Shown one piece after another: positions 40,515 to 48,802 of a stretch of DNA of 64,000 nucleotides. This DNA comes from Gemmatimonadota bacterium. Its GTDB lineage: Bacteria; Gemmatimonadota; Gemmatimonadetes; Gemmatimonadales; GWC2-71-9. Numbering within the stretch: position 1 is the stretch's first letter; every line of letters begins with the position of its first letter. The DNA lies in NCBI GenBank assembly GCA_009692185.1, contig SHZT01000003.1, positions 62,001 through 126,000 of the forward strand. Direction: 5' to 3'. A program made the position numbers and the translations under genes. The notes under the pieces were generated by a model. The model ran no database searches. It worked only from the letters and a program-made list of their open reading frames with translations, and was not told where the DNA came from.

Positions 40515-41435
40515 TTAGGCGAAGGCCTGGCGGTACGCCACCTCGATGGTCATCCCGTCTTTTGCCACCACCGTCTCCGGAAACACCTCGCGCGCTTCTT
40601 TCAGCAGAATCTCCGACGCGGCCGAGTAGCGCGCCGAGAGATGCGTGAGGGCCAACTGCTTCACCCGCGCCGCCAACGCCACCTGCGCCGCCTCGACGGC
40701 GGTGGAGTGCAAGGTCTCCTTCGCCCGGTCCTTCTCCTCTTCCCCAAACGTCGCCTCGTGGACGAGCAGGTCCGCCCCCGTCGCCGCCTCGACAATCGCC
40801 TGGCAGGGCCGGGTATCGCCCGACAGCACAACGACCCGTCCCGGCCGGGTGGGACCCACCAGCTCTGCCGGGGTCACGACCCGACCATCGACCTCGACGG
40901 TCTGACCCTTGTGGATCCTGCCCCAGAGCGGGCCTTCCGGAACGCCCAGTTCCTTCGCCTTCTCGGGATCGAACCGCCCCAATCGCTCGTGCTCCCGCAA
41001 CACGTATCCGAACGCACCCCTGCCGTGATCAACCGGGATTGCCTGAATCTCGTAATCCTTCCGCTCCAGCTTCTCGTGAGGACTCAGCTCGTGAATCTCG
41101 ATCGGAAACGCCTGCCGCTCCACGCCGAGCTCAACCGCTTTCGGCAGCCACTTCTTCGCGCCGGCAGGCCCATACAGGTGCAACGGCTCCGTGCGGGCCT
41201 GGAGCCCGAGCGTCCGGATCAGCCCGATGATTCCCAGGAAATGGTCGGCATGAAAATGCGTGAAGAAGACGTCGTTCGCGGTGAACCCCACGCCGTAGCG
41301 CATCATCTGGCGTTGCGTGCCCTCCCCGCACTCGAACAGCATCGTCTCCCCATCGCGCGACAGCGCGATGGACGACACGTTGCGCTCGACGGTGGGCCGG
41401 GCGGCGGAGGTGCCGAGGAAGGTGAGAGACAGCAT
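40515..41435 (-). CDS. rnz: ribonuclease Z
   Basis: A 306-residue metallo-beta-lactamase-fold endonuclease that cuts tRNA precursors after the discriminator base. [19 protein letters not shown] is the N-terminal strand, [18 protein letters not shown] the zinc motif, SGDTRPC and [16 protein letters not shown] the later ligand regions, and [10 protein letters not shown] the final His. Length and order are standard. The downstream tRNA-Ala lacks an encoded CCA, so it is a natural substrate. Confidence 0.95.
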   Translation of the reverse strand: MLSLTFLGTSAARPTVERNVSSIALSRDGETMLFECGEGTQRQMMRYGVGFTANDVFFTHFHADHFLGIIGLIRTLGLQARTEPLHLYGPAGAKKWLPKAVELGVERQAFPIEIHELSPHEKLERKDYEIQAIPVDHGRGAFGYVLREHERLGRFDPEKAKELGVPEGPLWGRIHKGQTVEVDGRVVTPAELVGPTRPGRVVVLSGDTRPCQAIVEAATGADLLVHEATFGEEEKDRAKETLHSTAVEAAQVALAARVKQLALTHLSARYSAASEILLKEAREVFPETVVAKDGMTIEVAYRQAFA

Positions 41436-41453
41436 GGAACAAACAAAGACGGA

Positions 41454-41511
41454 AAAAGGGAAAAGGGAAAGGGGAAAAGTAAGGCAGTACTTTTCCCTTT
41501 TCCCTTTCCCA
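41454..41511. repeat. palindromic GGGAAAA-type repeat
   Basis: A purine-rich left arm (41458-41481) and its pyrimidine-rich near-complement (41488-41511) flank an AGGCAG loop; the inner 17 bp pair with one mismatch. Bases 41454-41476 are identical over 23 bases to the minus strand of 47741-47763 inside nadE. It lies between the mlaD stop and the rnz start and may end the mla transcript. Confidence 0.8.
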
Positions 41512-41517
41512 TTTCCC

Positions 41518-42408
41518 CTAGAAGACTTTCACCCTGATATACCTATCCGGATGCGCCCGGAGATCGTCCAGCGTGGCGTGCAGGGACTTGAGGGTCTCCA
41601 GCATCTCGGTATACAGGGCCGTGTCGTTCATGATTTTCCCGAACGACCCCTGCCCCGAGTCCATCTTGTGCATCATGGATGACAGCGTCCGCGTCGTCGA
41701 GGCAAGCGCCGACGTCATTTCGTTCAGGTTCGTGGTGAGTTCGTCCAGCTGATCAGCGGATTTCTTGATCGACGGGTTCGCGATGATCGAGTCAAGGTGC
41801 GCCGCGAGAGACTGCACCGCCTTGAGCGTAGCGGTGGCCTCGGTGACGCCGGGGCCACTGCCCACCTTGGTGATCACGTCGAGGGCCCGCGTCGCGGCGA
41901 TCATGGTGGCGTGGATCTCATCCGCGGTGCGGTCCGACAGGATGCCCTGGGCCGCCGTCAGCGCTTCGGTGGCGCGAGCGGTGAGCCCGGGCACGCCTTC
42001 GGTGAGCGCCGTTTCGCGGGCGCCGGTGATGATCGTGCCCTGTTTCAGCATGTCGGGTGAGCGGCCGGGCTCATAGTTGATGAACTTGGTGCCGAAGAGA
42101 TCGAGCGACGAGACGGCCGCGCGTGCATCGGCATGCGGACGCACGTCCGTGTTCACCGACAAGTAGACCATGACCTGCCCCACGTCCTGCAACACCACCC
42201 GTTCCACTTTGCCGACCTTCACACCTGAAATCTGGACCGGGTCGCCGGCCCGCAACCCGATGACATCCGAGAACTGCACCGGCACTTCGACCCCACTTGA
42301 CGGCCCGATGGTCCGCCCGGACAGCAAGGCAACGCCCACCGCGAATAACGCGATGGCCGCGATTACCAACAGGCCGACTGAAATCTCCTGCTTATAGTGT
42401 AGATCCAT
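41518..42408 (-). CDS. mlaD: MlaD-type MCE-domain protein
   Basis: A 296-residue protein with one N-terminal membrane helix (VGLLVIAAIALFAVGVALLSG) and an MCE domain: VPVQFSDVIGLRAGDPVQISGVKVGKVERVVL, then DLFGTKFINYEP. The C-terminal 150 residues are a long helical region (ADQLDELTTNLNEMTSALAST). It is the periplasmic lipid-binding ring of an Mla/Mce ABC transporter that moves phospholipids between the membranes. It overlaps mlaF by 17 bases; gene order mlaE-mlaF-mlaD is normal, but mlaC and mlaB are not adjacent. Confidence 0.9.
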   Translation of the reverse strand: MDLHYKQEISVGLLVIAAIALFAVGVALLSGRTIGPSSGVEVPVQFSDVIGLRAGDPVQISGVKVGKVERVVLQDVGQVMVYLSVNTDVRPHADARAAVSSLDLFGTKFINYEPGRSPDMLKQGTIITGARETALTEGVPGLTARATEALTAAQGILSDRTADEIHATMIAATRALDVITKVGSGPGVTEATATLKAVQSLAAHLDSIIANPSIKKSADQLDELTTNLNEMTSALASTTRTLSSMMHKMDSGQGSFGKIMNDTALYTEMLETLKSLHATLDDLRAHPDRYIRVKVF

Positions 42409-43171
42409 GCCTGTACCGCTGGAGCTGTGCCAGGGTTATGTCGAGGTCACGGCCGAGGAACTTCTGCACCTGTTCATCCTTGCTGGCGAGGAGCTGCTCC
42501 TGCGTGCCCTGCGCGCGGATCCGGCCATTGTGCAACAGCGCCACGCGATTCGCGATCTGGAATGCGCTCCGCACATCGTGCGTCACCACCACGCTGGTCA
42601 CGCCCAGTTCGTCCCGGAGCTTCTCGACCAGCGAATCAATGATGTCGGCGTTCACCGGGTCGAGACCCGACGTCGGTTCATCATACAGCAGGTATCTCGG
42701 CTGGCCCGCGATCGCCCGGGCGATGCCAACCCGCTTCTTCATCCCGCCCGACAACTCCGAAGGATACTTCTCGGCCGTGTCAGGTGAGAGGTTCACCAGG
42801 CCCAGGCACTCGAGCACCCGTTTCTCGCAGAACGATTCGTCCTCGGCGGTCACGGGGTCGGTAATGCCAAGCTGGATGTTGTCGAACACGGTCATCGAGT
42901 CGAACAGGGCTCCGTACTGGAACACATACCCTACCTTGCTCCGCAAACGCGCCAGCTCCTTCCGCTTGAGCAGGCCGACGTTCATGCCATCCACGAACAC
43001 TTCGCCGGAGTCCGGCCGGTTGAGCCCGTTGATGTGTTTGAGCATGACGCTCTTCCCCACGCCCGAAGGCCCCAGCAGGGCCACGGTCTCGCCGTCCGCA
43101 ACGGTGAAGTCCAGCTCGTCCAGGACGATGTGATCGCCGAAGCGCTTGGAAACGCCCTTGAGCTCGATCAC
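42392..43171 (-). CDS. mlaF: MlaF-type ABC transporter ATPase
   Basis: A 259-residue ATPase with Walker A LLGPSGVGKSV, Q-loop YVFQYGALFDSMTVFDN, signature LSGGMKKRVGIARA, Walker B YLLYDEPTSGLDP and the switch VVVTHD. The YGALFDSMTV segment is characteristic of MlaF rather than other ABC ATPases. It energises lipid transfer with MlaE and MlaD. Start is GTG 43171, overlapping the mlaE stop. Confidence 0.93.
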   Translation of the reverse strand: MIELKGVSKRFGDHIVLDELDFTVADGETVALLGPSGVGKSVMLKHINGLNRPDSGEVFVDGMNVGLLKRKELARLRSKVGYVFQYGALFDSMTVFDNIQLGITDPVTAEDESFCEKRVLECLGLVNLSPDTAEKYPSELSGGMKKRVGIARAIAGQPRYLLYDEPTSGLDPVNADIIDSLVEKLRDELGVTSVVVTHDVRSAFQIANRVALLHNGRIRAQGTQEQLLASKDEQVQKFLGRDLDITLAQLQRYRHGSTL

Positions 43172-44013
43172 TTGAGGAGGAGCTGTGTCAGGATGGCGTC
43201 GAGAAAAAGAATGATCACCGACGCGCTCACCACGGCCCCGGTCGTGGACCGCCCCACGCCTTCGGCCCCCTGCTGGGTGGACATGCCGAGGTAACAGGGC
43301 ACGATCGTCACCGCGAGACCGAAGAAGAACGACTTGATCATCGAGTAGTACGGGTCGAACGGCTGGTAGAAAAACGTGGCGCCCCTGATAAAATCGCCGT
43401 TCGTCATGCCCAGGGAACTCTTGGCGGCGACGAAGCCGGCGCCTATGCCCACGATGTCGGCGATGACGACCAGGACGGGCAGCATCAGGGTGCCGGCGAC
43501 GACTCGCGGAATGATGAGATACGAAATCACGTTCCGGCCCAGGCTCTCGAGCGCGTCAACCTGCTCCGTTACCCGCATGGTGCCCAGTTCGGCGGCGTAG
43601 CGCGCCCCGATCCGCCCGGCCAGCAACAAGGCCGTAAGCACCGGCCCCAGTTCCATGGTGACGGACTGCACGATGACACCCGCGGCGTAATAGATCGGGA
43701 TGCTTCCGGTGACCCACTGATAGCCGGCCTGGAGCGAAACCACCGCGCCCGCGAACATCGATGTCAGGATGACAATGAACAGCGACCCGTAACCAATGCT
43801 GCGGGCCTGCTCGAACGCCAGCGGCACCCATACCCGCCATTCACCCAGCCCACGAATGATTTCCAATACGAGCCGGGCAAGGCGACCCACGTGGGACACG
43901 GCCGTAAGACATAGCCGGCCAACGACTTGCCGGATATCTAGGGTCACCACGGGGCGATGGTACTGCCCTGATAGACGCCAGCTTTCCTGCGAGTCCTTCA
44001 GACGGTCTGCCAT
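43168..44013 (-). CDS. mlaE: MlaE-type ABC transporter permease
   Basis: A 281-residue permease with an amphipathic N-terminal region and five or six membrane helices. SLFIVILTSMFAGAVVSLQAGYQ, MELGPVLTALLLAGRIGARYAAELGTMRVTEQVDALESLG and FFFGLAVTIVPCYLG are the conserved MlaE segments. It forms the membrane core of the lipid transporter with MlaF and MlaD. It is the first gene of the operon, divergent from mutY, with 49 bases between the starts. Confidence 0.93.
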   Translation of the reverse strand: MADRLKDSQESWRLSGQYHRPVVTLDIRQVVGRLCLTAVSHVGRLARLVLEIIRGLGEWRVWVPLAFEQARSIGYGSLFIVILTSMFAGAVVSLQAGYQWVTGSIPIYYAAGVIVQSVTMELGPVLTALLLAGRIGARYAAELGTMRVTEQVDALESLGRNVISYLIIPRVVAGTLMLPVLVVIADIVGIGAGFVAAKSSLGMTNGDFIRGATFFYQPFDPYYSMIKSFFFGLAVTIVPCYLGMSTQQGAEGVGRSTTGAVVSASVIILFLDAILTQLLLK

Positions 44014-44049
44014 GACTCTCGTTTTCCAAGTAGTGCTGCCTCAACACTC

Positions 44050-44055
44050 TACAAT
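44050..44055 (+). promoter_or_regulatory. -10 box of mutY
   Basis: TACAAT lies exactly 7 bases before ATG 44063, the same arrangement as chrB and the aminotransferase, so a leaderless mutY mRNA is likely. No good -35 is present in the mlaE-mutY gap. Confidence 0.5.
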
Positions 44056-44062
44056 GAATTGT

Positions 44063-44710
44063 ATGTTAGGGGCAATGAAAGCCCTTTTCCGCCCCCTCCT
44101 CCTCAAGTGGTACCGGAAGAGCGCCCGCGATCTCCCGTGGCGCCGTACCAGGGACCCCTACAGGGTCATCGTCTCCGAGTTCATGCTCCAGCAAACCCAG
44201 GTATCGAGGGTGGAGGAGTACTACCCGAAGTTCCTCGCCCGATACCCCACCGTTCAGCACCTCGCCCGCGCGCGACCCAAGAAAGTGCGCGAGACGTGGG
44301 AAGGGCTGGGCTATTATGCCCGGGCCCGGAACCTCCATGCGCTGGCCAGGACCGTGGTAAAAGACCATGACTCGGCGATTCCGTCCGACACCGAAACCCT
44401 CCAGACCCTTCCCGGGGTCGGCCGGTACACGGCGGGAGCCGTAGCTTGCTTTGCATTCGAGAAGCGGGAGGCTGCGGTTGATACGAATGTAAAGCGCGTC
44501 GTTGAACGGGTTTTCAGAACCAAGAATGTCTGGGAGGCAACCGAGAGAATCCTGCCGAGGCGCGGTAAGACCGTTTGGGAGTTCAATCAGGCATTGATGG
44601 ACCTTGGAGCGACGATCTGCGTCGCACGAAAACCGAAGTGTCCGGTGTGTCCGGTCCGGTCCGCATGCAAGACGGGCCTAAAAGAGCGTCGCCCCCGCAA
44701 GCGCCAGTAA
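44063..44710 (+). CDS. mutY: A/G-specific adenine glycosylase (short form)
   Basis: A 215-residue base-excision enzyme that removes A opposite 8-oxoG. DLPWRRTRDPYRVIVSEFMLQQTQV is the N-terminal MutY motif, LPGVGRYTAGAV the helix-hairpin-helix, VDTNVKRV includes the catalytic Asp, and CVARKPKCPVCPVRSAC gives the C-x6-C-x2-C-x5-C iron-sulfur loop. It ends after the cluster and so lacks the C-terminal NUDIX-like 8-oxoG-recognition domain of typical MutY. Starts 44054, 44063 and 44075 are possible; 44063 fits the promoter. The 3' end overlaps the next convergent gene by 33 bases. Confidence 0.85.
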   Translation: MLGAMKALFRPLLLKWYRKSARDLPWRRTRDPYRVIVSEFMLQQTQVSRVEEYYPKFLARYPTVQHLARARPKKVRETWEGLGYYARARNLHALARTVVKDHDSAIPSDTETLQTLPGVGRYTAGAVACFAFEKREAAVDTNVKRVVERVFRTKNVWEATERILPRRGKTVWEFNQALMDLGATICVARKPKCPVCPVRSACKTGLKERRPRKRQ

Positions 44711-45124
44711 TCCAAGCACCCCGGTAATGCTCGCCACGATCGCCTGACGCTTCCGAATCTTTTCGAAATCGGGCGACAGCTCACCCGGCTCCGCCGCGAG
44801 GCGGGCCAGCGTGCGTGAGGCAGGCCACGTGACCAGCACCACCAGGATCGCCGCAACCATGCCGGCGCCCATCATGAGCGAGCGGCCCGGCGTGCCCAAC
44901 GTCTGACCAATGCCGAGCCTCGCGATCTTCACGATGAGCGCGATACCCCCGTACACGGTCAGCGCCGCGCCGAGCAGAATCACGTTGGATGCCGCGGGAA
45001 GTATCCGGGCCAGGGCCCGCCTGGTCTCCGGCGGCTCGCGCCGGGCGCGGAGCGCCAGGGCCATGGTGGCCCAGCCACCGCCGATCCAGAGTGCGAAGCC
45101 GAGAAAATGAATGAACCGCAACAT
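44678..45124 (-). CDS. four-helix membrane protein (DUF2269-like)
   Basis: A 148-residue protein with four membrane segments: FIHFLGFALWIGGGWATMALAL, VILLGAALTVYGGIALIV, MMGAGMVAAILVVLVTWPA and IVASITGVLGLLALAGATLF. The opening HFLGFALWIGG resembles the CopD/DUF2269 group. Role unknown. It starts one base overlapping the end of the DUF2203 gene upstream and converges on mutY. Confidence 0.65.
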   Translation of the reverse strand: MLRFIHFLGFALWIGGGWATMALALRARREPPETRRALARILPAASNVILLGAALTVYGGIALIVKIARLGIGQTLGTPGRSLMMGAGMVAAILVVLVTWPASRTLARLAAEPGELSPDFEKIRKRQAIVASITGVLGLLALAGATLF

Positions 45125-45522
45125 CAGGAACGCTCCTCGATCACCTGTCGCCCGGCGAACCCGTCTTCCACTTCATGCCAGTGCTCCACTTTGTCCTCGC
45201 CGAGTCTCCAGCAGAGGAGCACGTCACGGCCATCCATCTGGTGATGGAAATCCACCAGCCCGTCCTCGAACCCCTTGAACACACACCCGATCCCAGTTAA
45301 CTCGGCCTGGTACGCCGTGATCTTCCGGGCGGACTGATCCACCATTTCCCGCATCGTCACCTGGTCCGCAGACTCGCCCTCTTCGGCCTTGCTGCTTGCG
45401 GCCAGGAGCTCGTAGCGGAAAACGAAATCCTTCCAACGCCGGTGTTCGTCCACGATGTCGGACACGACGCGACGCACGAGCGGCAGTGTCTTGTTGGCCT
45501 GATCGACGGTGAAGTATTTCAT
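45124..45522 (-). CDS. DUF2203 family protein
   Basis: A 132-residue soluble protein: YFTVDQANKTLPLVRRVVSDIVDEHRRW at the N-terminus, a central helical part, then GLVDFHHQMDGRDVLLCWRLGEDKVEHWHEVEDGFAGR, the DUF2203 signature. Family function unknown. The ATG at 45522 overlaps the patatin gene stop, so it is co-translated with it. Confidence 0.87.
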   Translation of the reverse strand: MKYFTVDQANKTLPLVRRVVSDIVDEHRRWKDFVFRYELLAASSKAEEGESADQVTMREMVDQSARKITAYQAELTGIGCVFKGFEDGLVDFHHQMDGRDVLLCWRLGEDKVEHWHEVEDGFAGRQVIEERS

Positions 45523-46355
45523 GCGGGCGAAGGCGTGCCCTCTTTCCATCTCGCCAACTCCGACGCGGCGGCCCGGTACCCGGCTTCGACGTGGGAGAAT
45601 GCATTGCTCACGCCGAATGTCCCCTGGGTCACCTTCGGCTCCACGAGCACCAGCGGCGTGCTCGAGCCTCGCCACCGCTCGATCGTTGCGGCGATCTGCA
45701 CCGCCATCATGATGCGGGTGGCCAAGTCGTGGGTTCGGACCATGCCGGGAAGCATGGATTGGCCCTCGGGCTCCGGGCCCAAGGTCGGCCCGACGTTCAC
45801 GGCATAGATGAGGTCGGGGGAGAACTGGGCCGCGACGTCGAGCGGCAGGACGGCGTGGAGCCCCCCGTCGGCATAGCGGCGTCCGGCGATCCTGCCGGGC
45901 GGGTAGAGCACCGGAAGCGCGCAACTGGCGTAGAGGGCATCAACCAGCGGCGCGTCGGAACCGCCCGCGCCGAACAGCACGAGATTGCCGGATTCCATGT
46001 CGGTCGCGGTCACCGTGAGCGGAACGCCCAGCTCGCCGAATCGGCGTGCCGGCACGAGCCCGCTGATCGTTTCCCGTAGCGGTCCGCCCCGCAACAGGGC
46101 GGACGCGAACGGCCCGACGAGAGAGAACGGAGCCAGGCGCGCTACGTCGCCCTTCGATACCCGGCCGATGCGCACCAGCATTTCTTCGTAGGTAAGGCCC
46201 GACGCAAAACCCGCGGCGATCACCGCACCCATCGATGTGCCGACGTAGTGCCCCGCCGTGAGTCCCCATTCTTCCAGCGCCTTGATGGCGCCCACGTGCG
46301 CGGCGGCCTTGGCCCCGCCGCCGGAGAGCACCACCACCACGCGGGAATACCTCAC
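45519..46355 (-). CDS. patatin-like phospholipase
   Basis: A 278-residue serine hydrolase. VVLSGGGAKAAAHVGAIKAL is the oxyanion-hole glycine stretch, YVGTSMGAVIAAGFASG carries the GxSxG nucleophile, and YADGGLHAVLPLDVA supplies the catalytic Asp of DGG. It is likely a cytoplasmic or membrane-associated lipase of the RssA/NTE-type group. GTG 46355 overlaps the thioesterase stop; both belong to a minus-strand string that runs from nadE to the DUF2269-like gene. Confidence 0.9.
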   Translation of the reverse strand: MRYSRVVVVLSGGGAKAAAHVGAIKALEEWGLTAGHYVGTSMGAVIAAGFASGLTYEEMLVRIGRVSKGDVARLAPFSLVGPFASALLRGGPLRETISGLVPARRFGELGVPLTVTATDMESGNLVLFGAGGSDAPLVDALYASCALPVLYPPGRIAGRRYADGGLHAVLPLDVAAQFSPDLIYAVNVGPTLGPEPEGQSMLPGMVRTHDLATRIMMAVQIAATIERWRGSSTPLVLVEPKVTQGTFGVSNAFSHVEAGYRAAASELARWKEGTPSPA

Positions 46356-46834
46356 CCCTGGCCGCGCCGCTCCTTGAGCCGGTGCGTGCGACGCGCTTCG
46401 GCGGCCTTGTAGCGGCGCTTCTCCTCGTCCGTTTCGGGCACTGCGGGTGGCACGGCCGTCGGCTTGCCCCGCTCATCCACGGCCACATAGGTCACGTAGC
46501 AGGAGTTGGTCCACCGCCTCTTTCCGGTGAGCAGGTTCTCGGATTCAATCCGGACGCCGACCTCCATGGACGTGCGACCGGTGAAATTGACCGACGCCTG
46601 CGCCGTCACCAGTTCGCCTAGGTAGATCGGTTCCTTGAAATCCACCTGGTCTACCGACACCGTGACGCACGGCCGGCGGGCATGCCGGGTGGCGACGACC
46701 GCGGCCACCCGATCCACCAGGGAAAGAATCACGCCGCCGAACACGTTCCCCATGTTGTTCGCCATGTTCGGCATCATCAGCTCGGACATGGTGGTATGAG
46801 AGGCGGAAACGGGCCGAGGCGCGAGGTCGATCAA
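46352..46834 (-). CDS. acyl-CoA thioesterase (hotdog fold, YciA-like)
   Basis: A 160-residue hotdog thioesterase. MPNMANNMGNVFGGVILSLVDRVAAVVATRHARRPCVTVSVDQVDFKEPI and then NFTGRTSMEVGVRIESENL and YVAVDERGKPTAVPP are the family motifs, with the catalytic Asp/Asn positions of the first block. It hydrolyses acyl-CoA. TTG 46834 overlapping the nadE stop (TTGA) is preferred because RPVSASHT belongs to the family N-terminus; ATG 46789 is the alternative. Confidence 0.88.
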   Translation of the reverse strand: MIDLAPRPVSASHTTMSELMMPNMANNMGNVFGGVILSLVDRVAAVVATRHARRPCVTVSVDQVDFKEPIYLGELVTAQASVNFTGRTSMEVGVRIESENLLTGKRRWTNSCYVTYVAVDERGKPTAVPPAVPETDEEKRRYKAAEARRTHRLKERRGQG

Positions 46835-48639
46835 TAGTCCACCGGGCGCAGATAGGACTCGCCGATTGCGGTGTTCGACAGCATGGCCACGGTCGGAAGC
46901 CTGCGCTTCCAGTGCGTTGATTCCAATCGCTTCCGCACAAGCTCGACCTCCGCGGCCGTGAACCCCGTGGCGACGATTGCCTCGGCCCAATGCCCCGACA
47001 GCAACCCGTGCAGAATCAGGTCGGCCTTGGCGTACGTGATCCCCAGGTCGCCCTCGTCGGTCTGCCCACGCACAAGGTCGGCAGTGGGTGCCTTGCCGAC
47101 GATCACGTCGGGCACACCCAGGTGCCGCGCCAGCGCCCAGACCTGTGTCTTGTAGAGATCGCCCAGCGGGTTCACCGCCGGGGCGTCGTCGGCGTGCCAG
47201 GTGAAGTAGCCCAGCAGGCGCTCGGTCTTGTTGCTGGTACCCAGCGGCAGGGCGCGGAGCGCCGCCGAAAGGTCGAACAGCGCCACCATGCGAACGCGGG
47301 CCATGACGTTCCCGCGCCGCGTGGGATCCGCCGGGGCGCCGATCGCCTTGTAGTAGCCCTCGACCGCGTCGGTAATGTCCAGCTTCCTCAGCTCGATGCC
47401 CAGCTGGTTCGCCACCAACTCGGCATGCTCAAACGATTCCGGACTCGACGATTTGTGCGGCAGCGCGACGCCGATCACGTTCTCCTTGCCGAGCGCGCGT
47501 ACCGCGAGGTGGGCCGTGACCGACGAATCCACCCCGCCCGACATGGCGACGATGCCCTTCTGGAACCCGCGCCGGCGCAGGACTTCGTCCTTCAGGAACT
47601 CCGTCAGCCAGCGGGCGACCAACTCCCCATCGATGGAGAGCGGGTCGGCATCGAGGGGATGCGGTGCGGCACCCCCCGGAGCGATGGGCCCGGGAGGCGC
47701 GCCGTTCGTTGCCTCATCGAACTCCAGGGGCGCCCTGTTCTTCCCCTTTCCCTTTTCCCTTTTCCCCAACGTCGCAATGAGGTGCGGCAGGGCTACCTCG
47801 AGATCCGCCAGGAGCGGCGCGTCCGCGCGGGCGCGGGTGAGTTGGTCCAGGTCGAGGGTCGCGCTCACGATGCCTTCCTCAAACAGCGGACCGCGGGCGA
47901 TGATGTCTCCGGCCGGGCCCACCACGATGGACCCGCCTGGGAACCCCTTGCCGCCTTCGAATCCCACGAGACTCGCGAACACCACGAACACGCCATGCTC
48001 CTCGGCAATGCCGCGGGCGGTCCGCTCCCACCTGAGTACGCTGGCGGGCAGCCCGCCCGGGTCGGCGGCAGCTCCGGTTCCGCGGGCCGGCGACGCGCTG
48101 GGCACCAGGATCACCTGCGCTCCCTGCACCGCCGCGACCGTGGCCGCCAGCGAGTGCCAGGCGTCTTCGCAGATGAGGATTGCCGCGCGGCCGCCCCACC
48201 CGGTCTCGAACGCGCGAATGTCTTTTCCGCGCTCCACGAAGCGCTCTTCGTCGAACACTCCGTAGGTTGGCAGGAAGATCTTGCGGTGCACGTTCCGCAT
48301 CACCTGCTTCTTGCCACCGAGCGATGCGTAGAGGCAGGAGTTGTAGAAACGGTTCTGGAAGACTTCGTAGAAGCCGACCGAGACATCCACCGGCGGCGCC
48401 TTCGCTTCCTTGTGCGCGGCCGTGAGATCCCGGAGCAACGTTCCCGCCGTGACGGCCACGTCACGCACGCCGCCTTCGACGAAGTAGCCCGACGTAGCCG
48501 TCTCCGGAAAGACGACCAGCTGGGCAGGCTGCGGGTTCGCCTTCAAACCCCCAAACACCGCGGCGATATGCTGGAGATTCGCGGCGTAGTCGCCCTTCGC
48601 GGGCCGGATCTGGGCTACGGCGAGGCGGAGCAAGGACAT
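46831..48639 (-). CDS. nadE: glutamine-dependent NAD+ synthetase
   Basis: A 602-residue two-domain enzyme. Residues 1-285: carbon-nitrogen hydrolase glutaminase with VFPETATSGY (Glu46), RKIFLPTYGVFDE (Lys) and LICEDAWH (Cys). Residues about 330-600: NAD synthase with IVAMSGGVDSSVTAHLAV, LGTSNKTERLLGYFTWHAD and LYKTQVWALARHLGVPD. It converts NaAD, ATP and glutamine to NAD. The linker contains GKREKGKGKNRAPLEF encoded by a copy of the GGGAAAA repeat (47741-47763). ATG 48639 gives the standard N-terminus. Confidence 0.95.
   Translation of the reverse strand: MSLLRLAVAQIRPAKGDYAANLQHIAAVFGGLKANPQPAQLVVFPETATSGYFVEGGVRDVAVTAGTLLRDLTAAHKEAKAPPVDVSVGFYEVFQNRFYNSCLYASLGGKKQVMRNVHRKIFLPTYGVFDEERFVERGKDIRAFETGWGGRAAILICEDAWHSLAATVAAVQGAQVILVPSASPARGTGAAADPGGLPASVLRWERTARGIAEEHGVFVVFASLVGFEGGKGFPGGSIVVGPAGDIIARGPLFEEGIVSATLDLDQLTRARADAPLLADLEVALPHLIATLGKREKGKGKNRAPLEFDEATNGAPPGPIAPGGAAPHPLDADPLSIDGELVARWLTEFLKDEVLRRRGFQKGIVAMSGGVDSSVTAHLAVRALGKENVIGVALPHKSSSPESFEHAELVANQLGIELRKLDITDAVEGYYKAIGAPADPTRRGNVMARVRMVALFDLSAALRALPLGTSNKTERLLGYFTWHADDAPAVNPLGDLYKTQVWALARHLGVPDVIVGKAPTADLVRGQTDEGDLGITYAKADLILHGLLSGHWAEAIVATGFTAAEVELVRKRLESTHWKRRLPTVAMLSNTAIGESYLRPVDY
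47741..47763 (-). repeat. GGGAAAA-type repeat inside nadE
   Basis: On the minus strand these 23 bases are identical to 41454-41476. They encode the Lys/Gly-rich peptide GKREKGKGK in the linker between the glutaminase and synthase domains, so a normally intergenic repeat has been kept in frame within an essential gene. Confidence 0.8.
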
Positions 48640-48657
48640 GGCGGGAATATAGGGCGG

Positions 48658-48696
48658 TTCCTCACCCCCTGTCCCCTCTCGCATTCAGGAGAGGGG
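48658..48696. repeat. CTCACCCCCTGTCCCC hairpin repeat, copy 2
   Basis: 48658-48676 is identical over 19 bases to 20376-20394. The following hairpin (48673-48680 with 48689-48696) has eight pairs and an eight-base loop, so it is weaker than copy 1. It lies between the nadE start and the fluoride riboswitch. Confidence 0.72.
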
Positions 48697-48727
48697 GCAC
48701 GTAGGTTTGACCTGCGGATCGATTCGC

Positions 48728-48779
48728 CGGCCATGGAGTTCGCCGTTACCCGTCCACTTCCGGACTGATGACTCCTACC
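48728..48779 (+). promoter_or_regulatory. fluoride riboswitch (crcB motif)
   Basis: The aptamer reads CGGC-CATGGAGTTC-GCCG, then TTACCC, a GTCC/GGAC stem with loop ACTTCC, and the invariant CTGATGACTCCTAC. The pseudoknot pairs GGAGT (48735-48739) with ACTCC (48771-48775). One stem position (C48732/C48741) is mismatched where a G-C is usual. The 3' strand is shared with the terminator that follows, so fluoride binding should favour read-through into crcB. Confidence 0.88.
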
Positions 48780-48802
48780 GAACCTCTGGTGGGAGTCTTT
48801 TC
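48770..48802 (+). terminator. riboswitch-controlled terminator
   Basis: GACTCCTACC (48770-48779) pairs with GGTGGGAGTC (48788-48797) with one G-T wobble, followed by TTTT (48798-48801) one base before the crcB ATG. The left strand includes the pseudoknot bases of the fluoride aptamer, so the two structures are mutually exclusive. Confidence 0.88.

Noticed and set aside
48707-48712. TTGACC as the -35 of the crcB transcript
   Set aside because: A -10 at normal spacing would fall inside the aptamer, which must be transcribed; the real promoter is probably further upstream.
46990-48768. 592-codon + frame over nadE
   Set aside because: Arg/His-rich shadow; nadE on the minus strand has both active sites.
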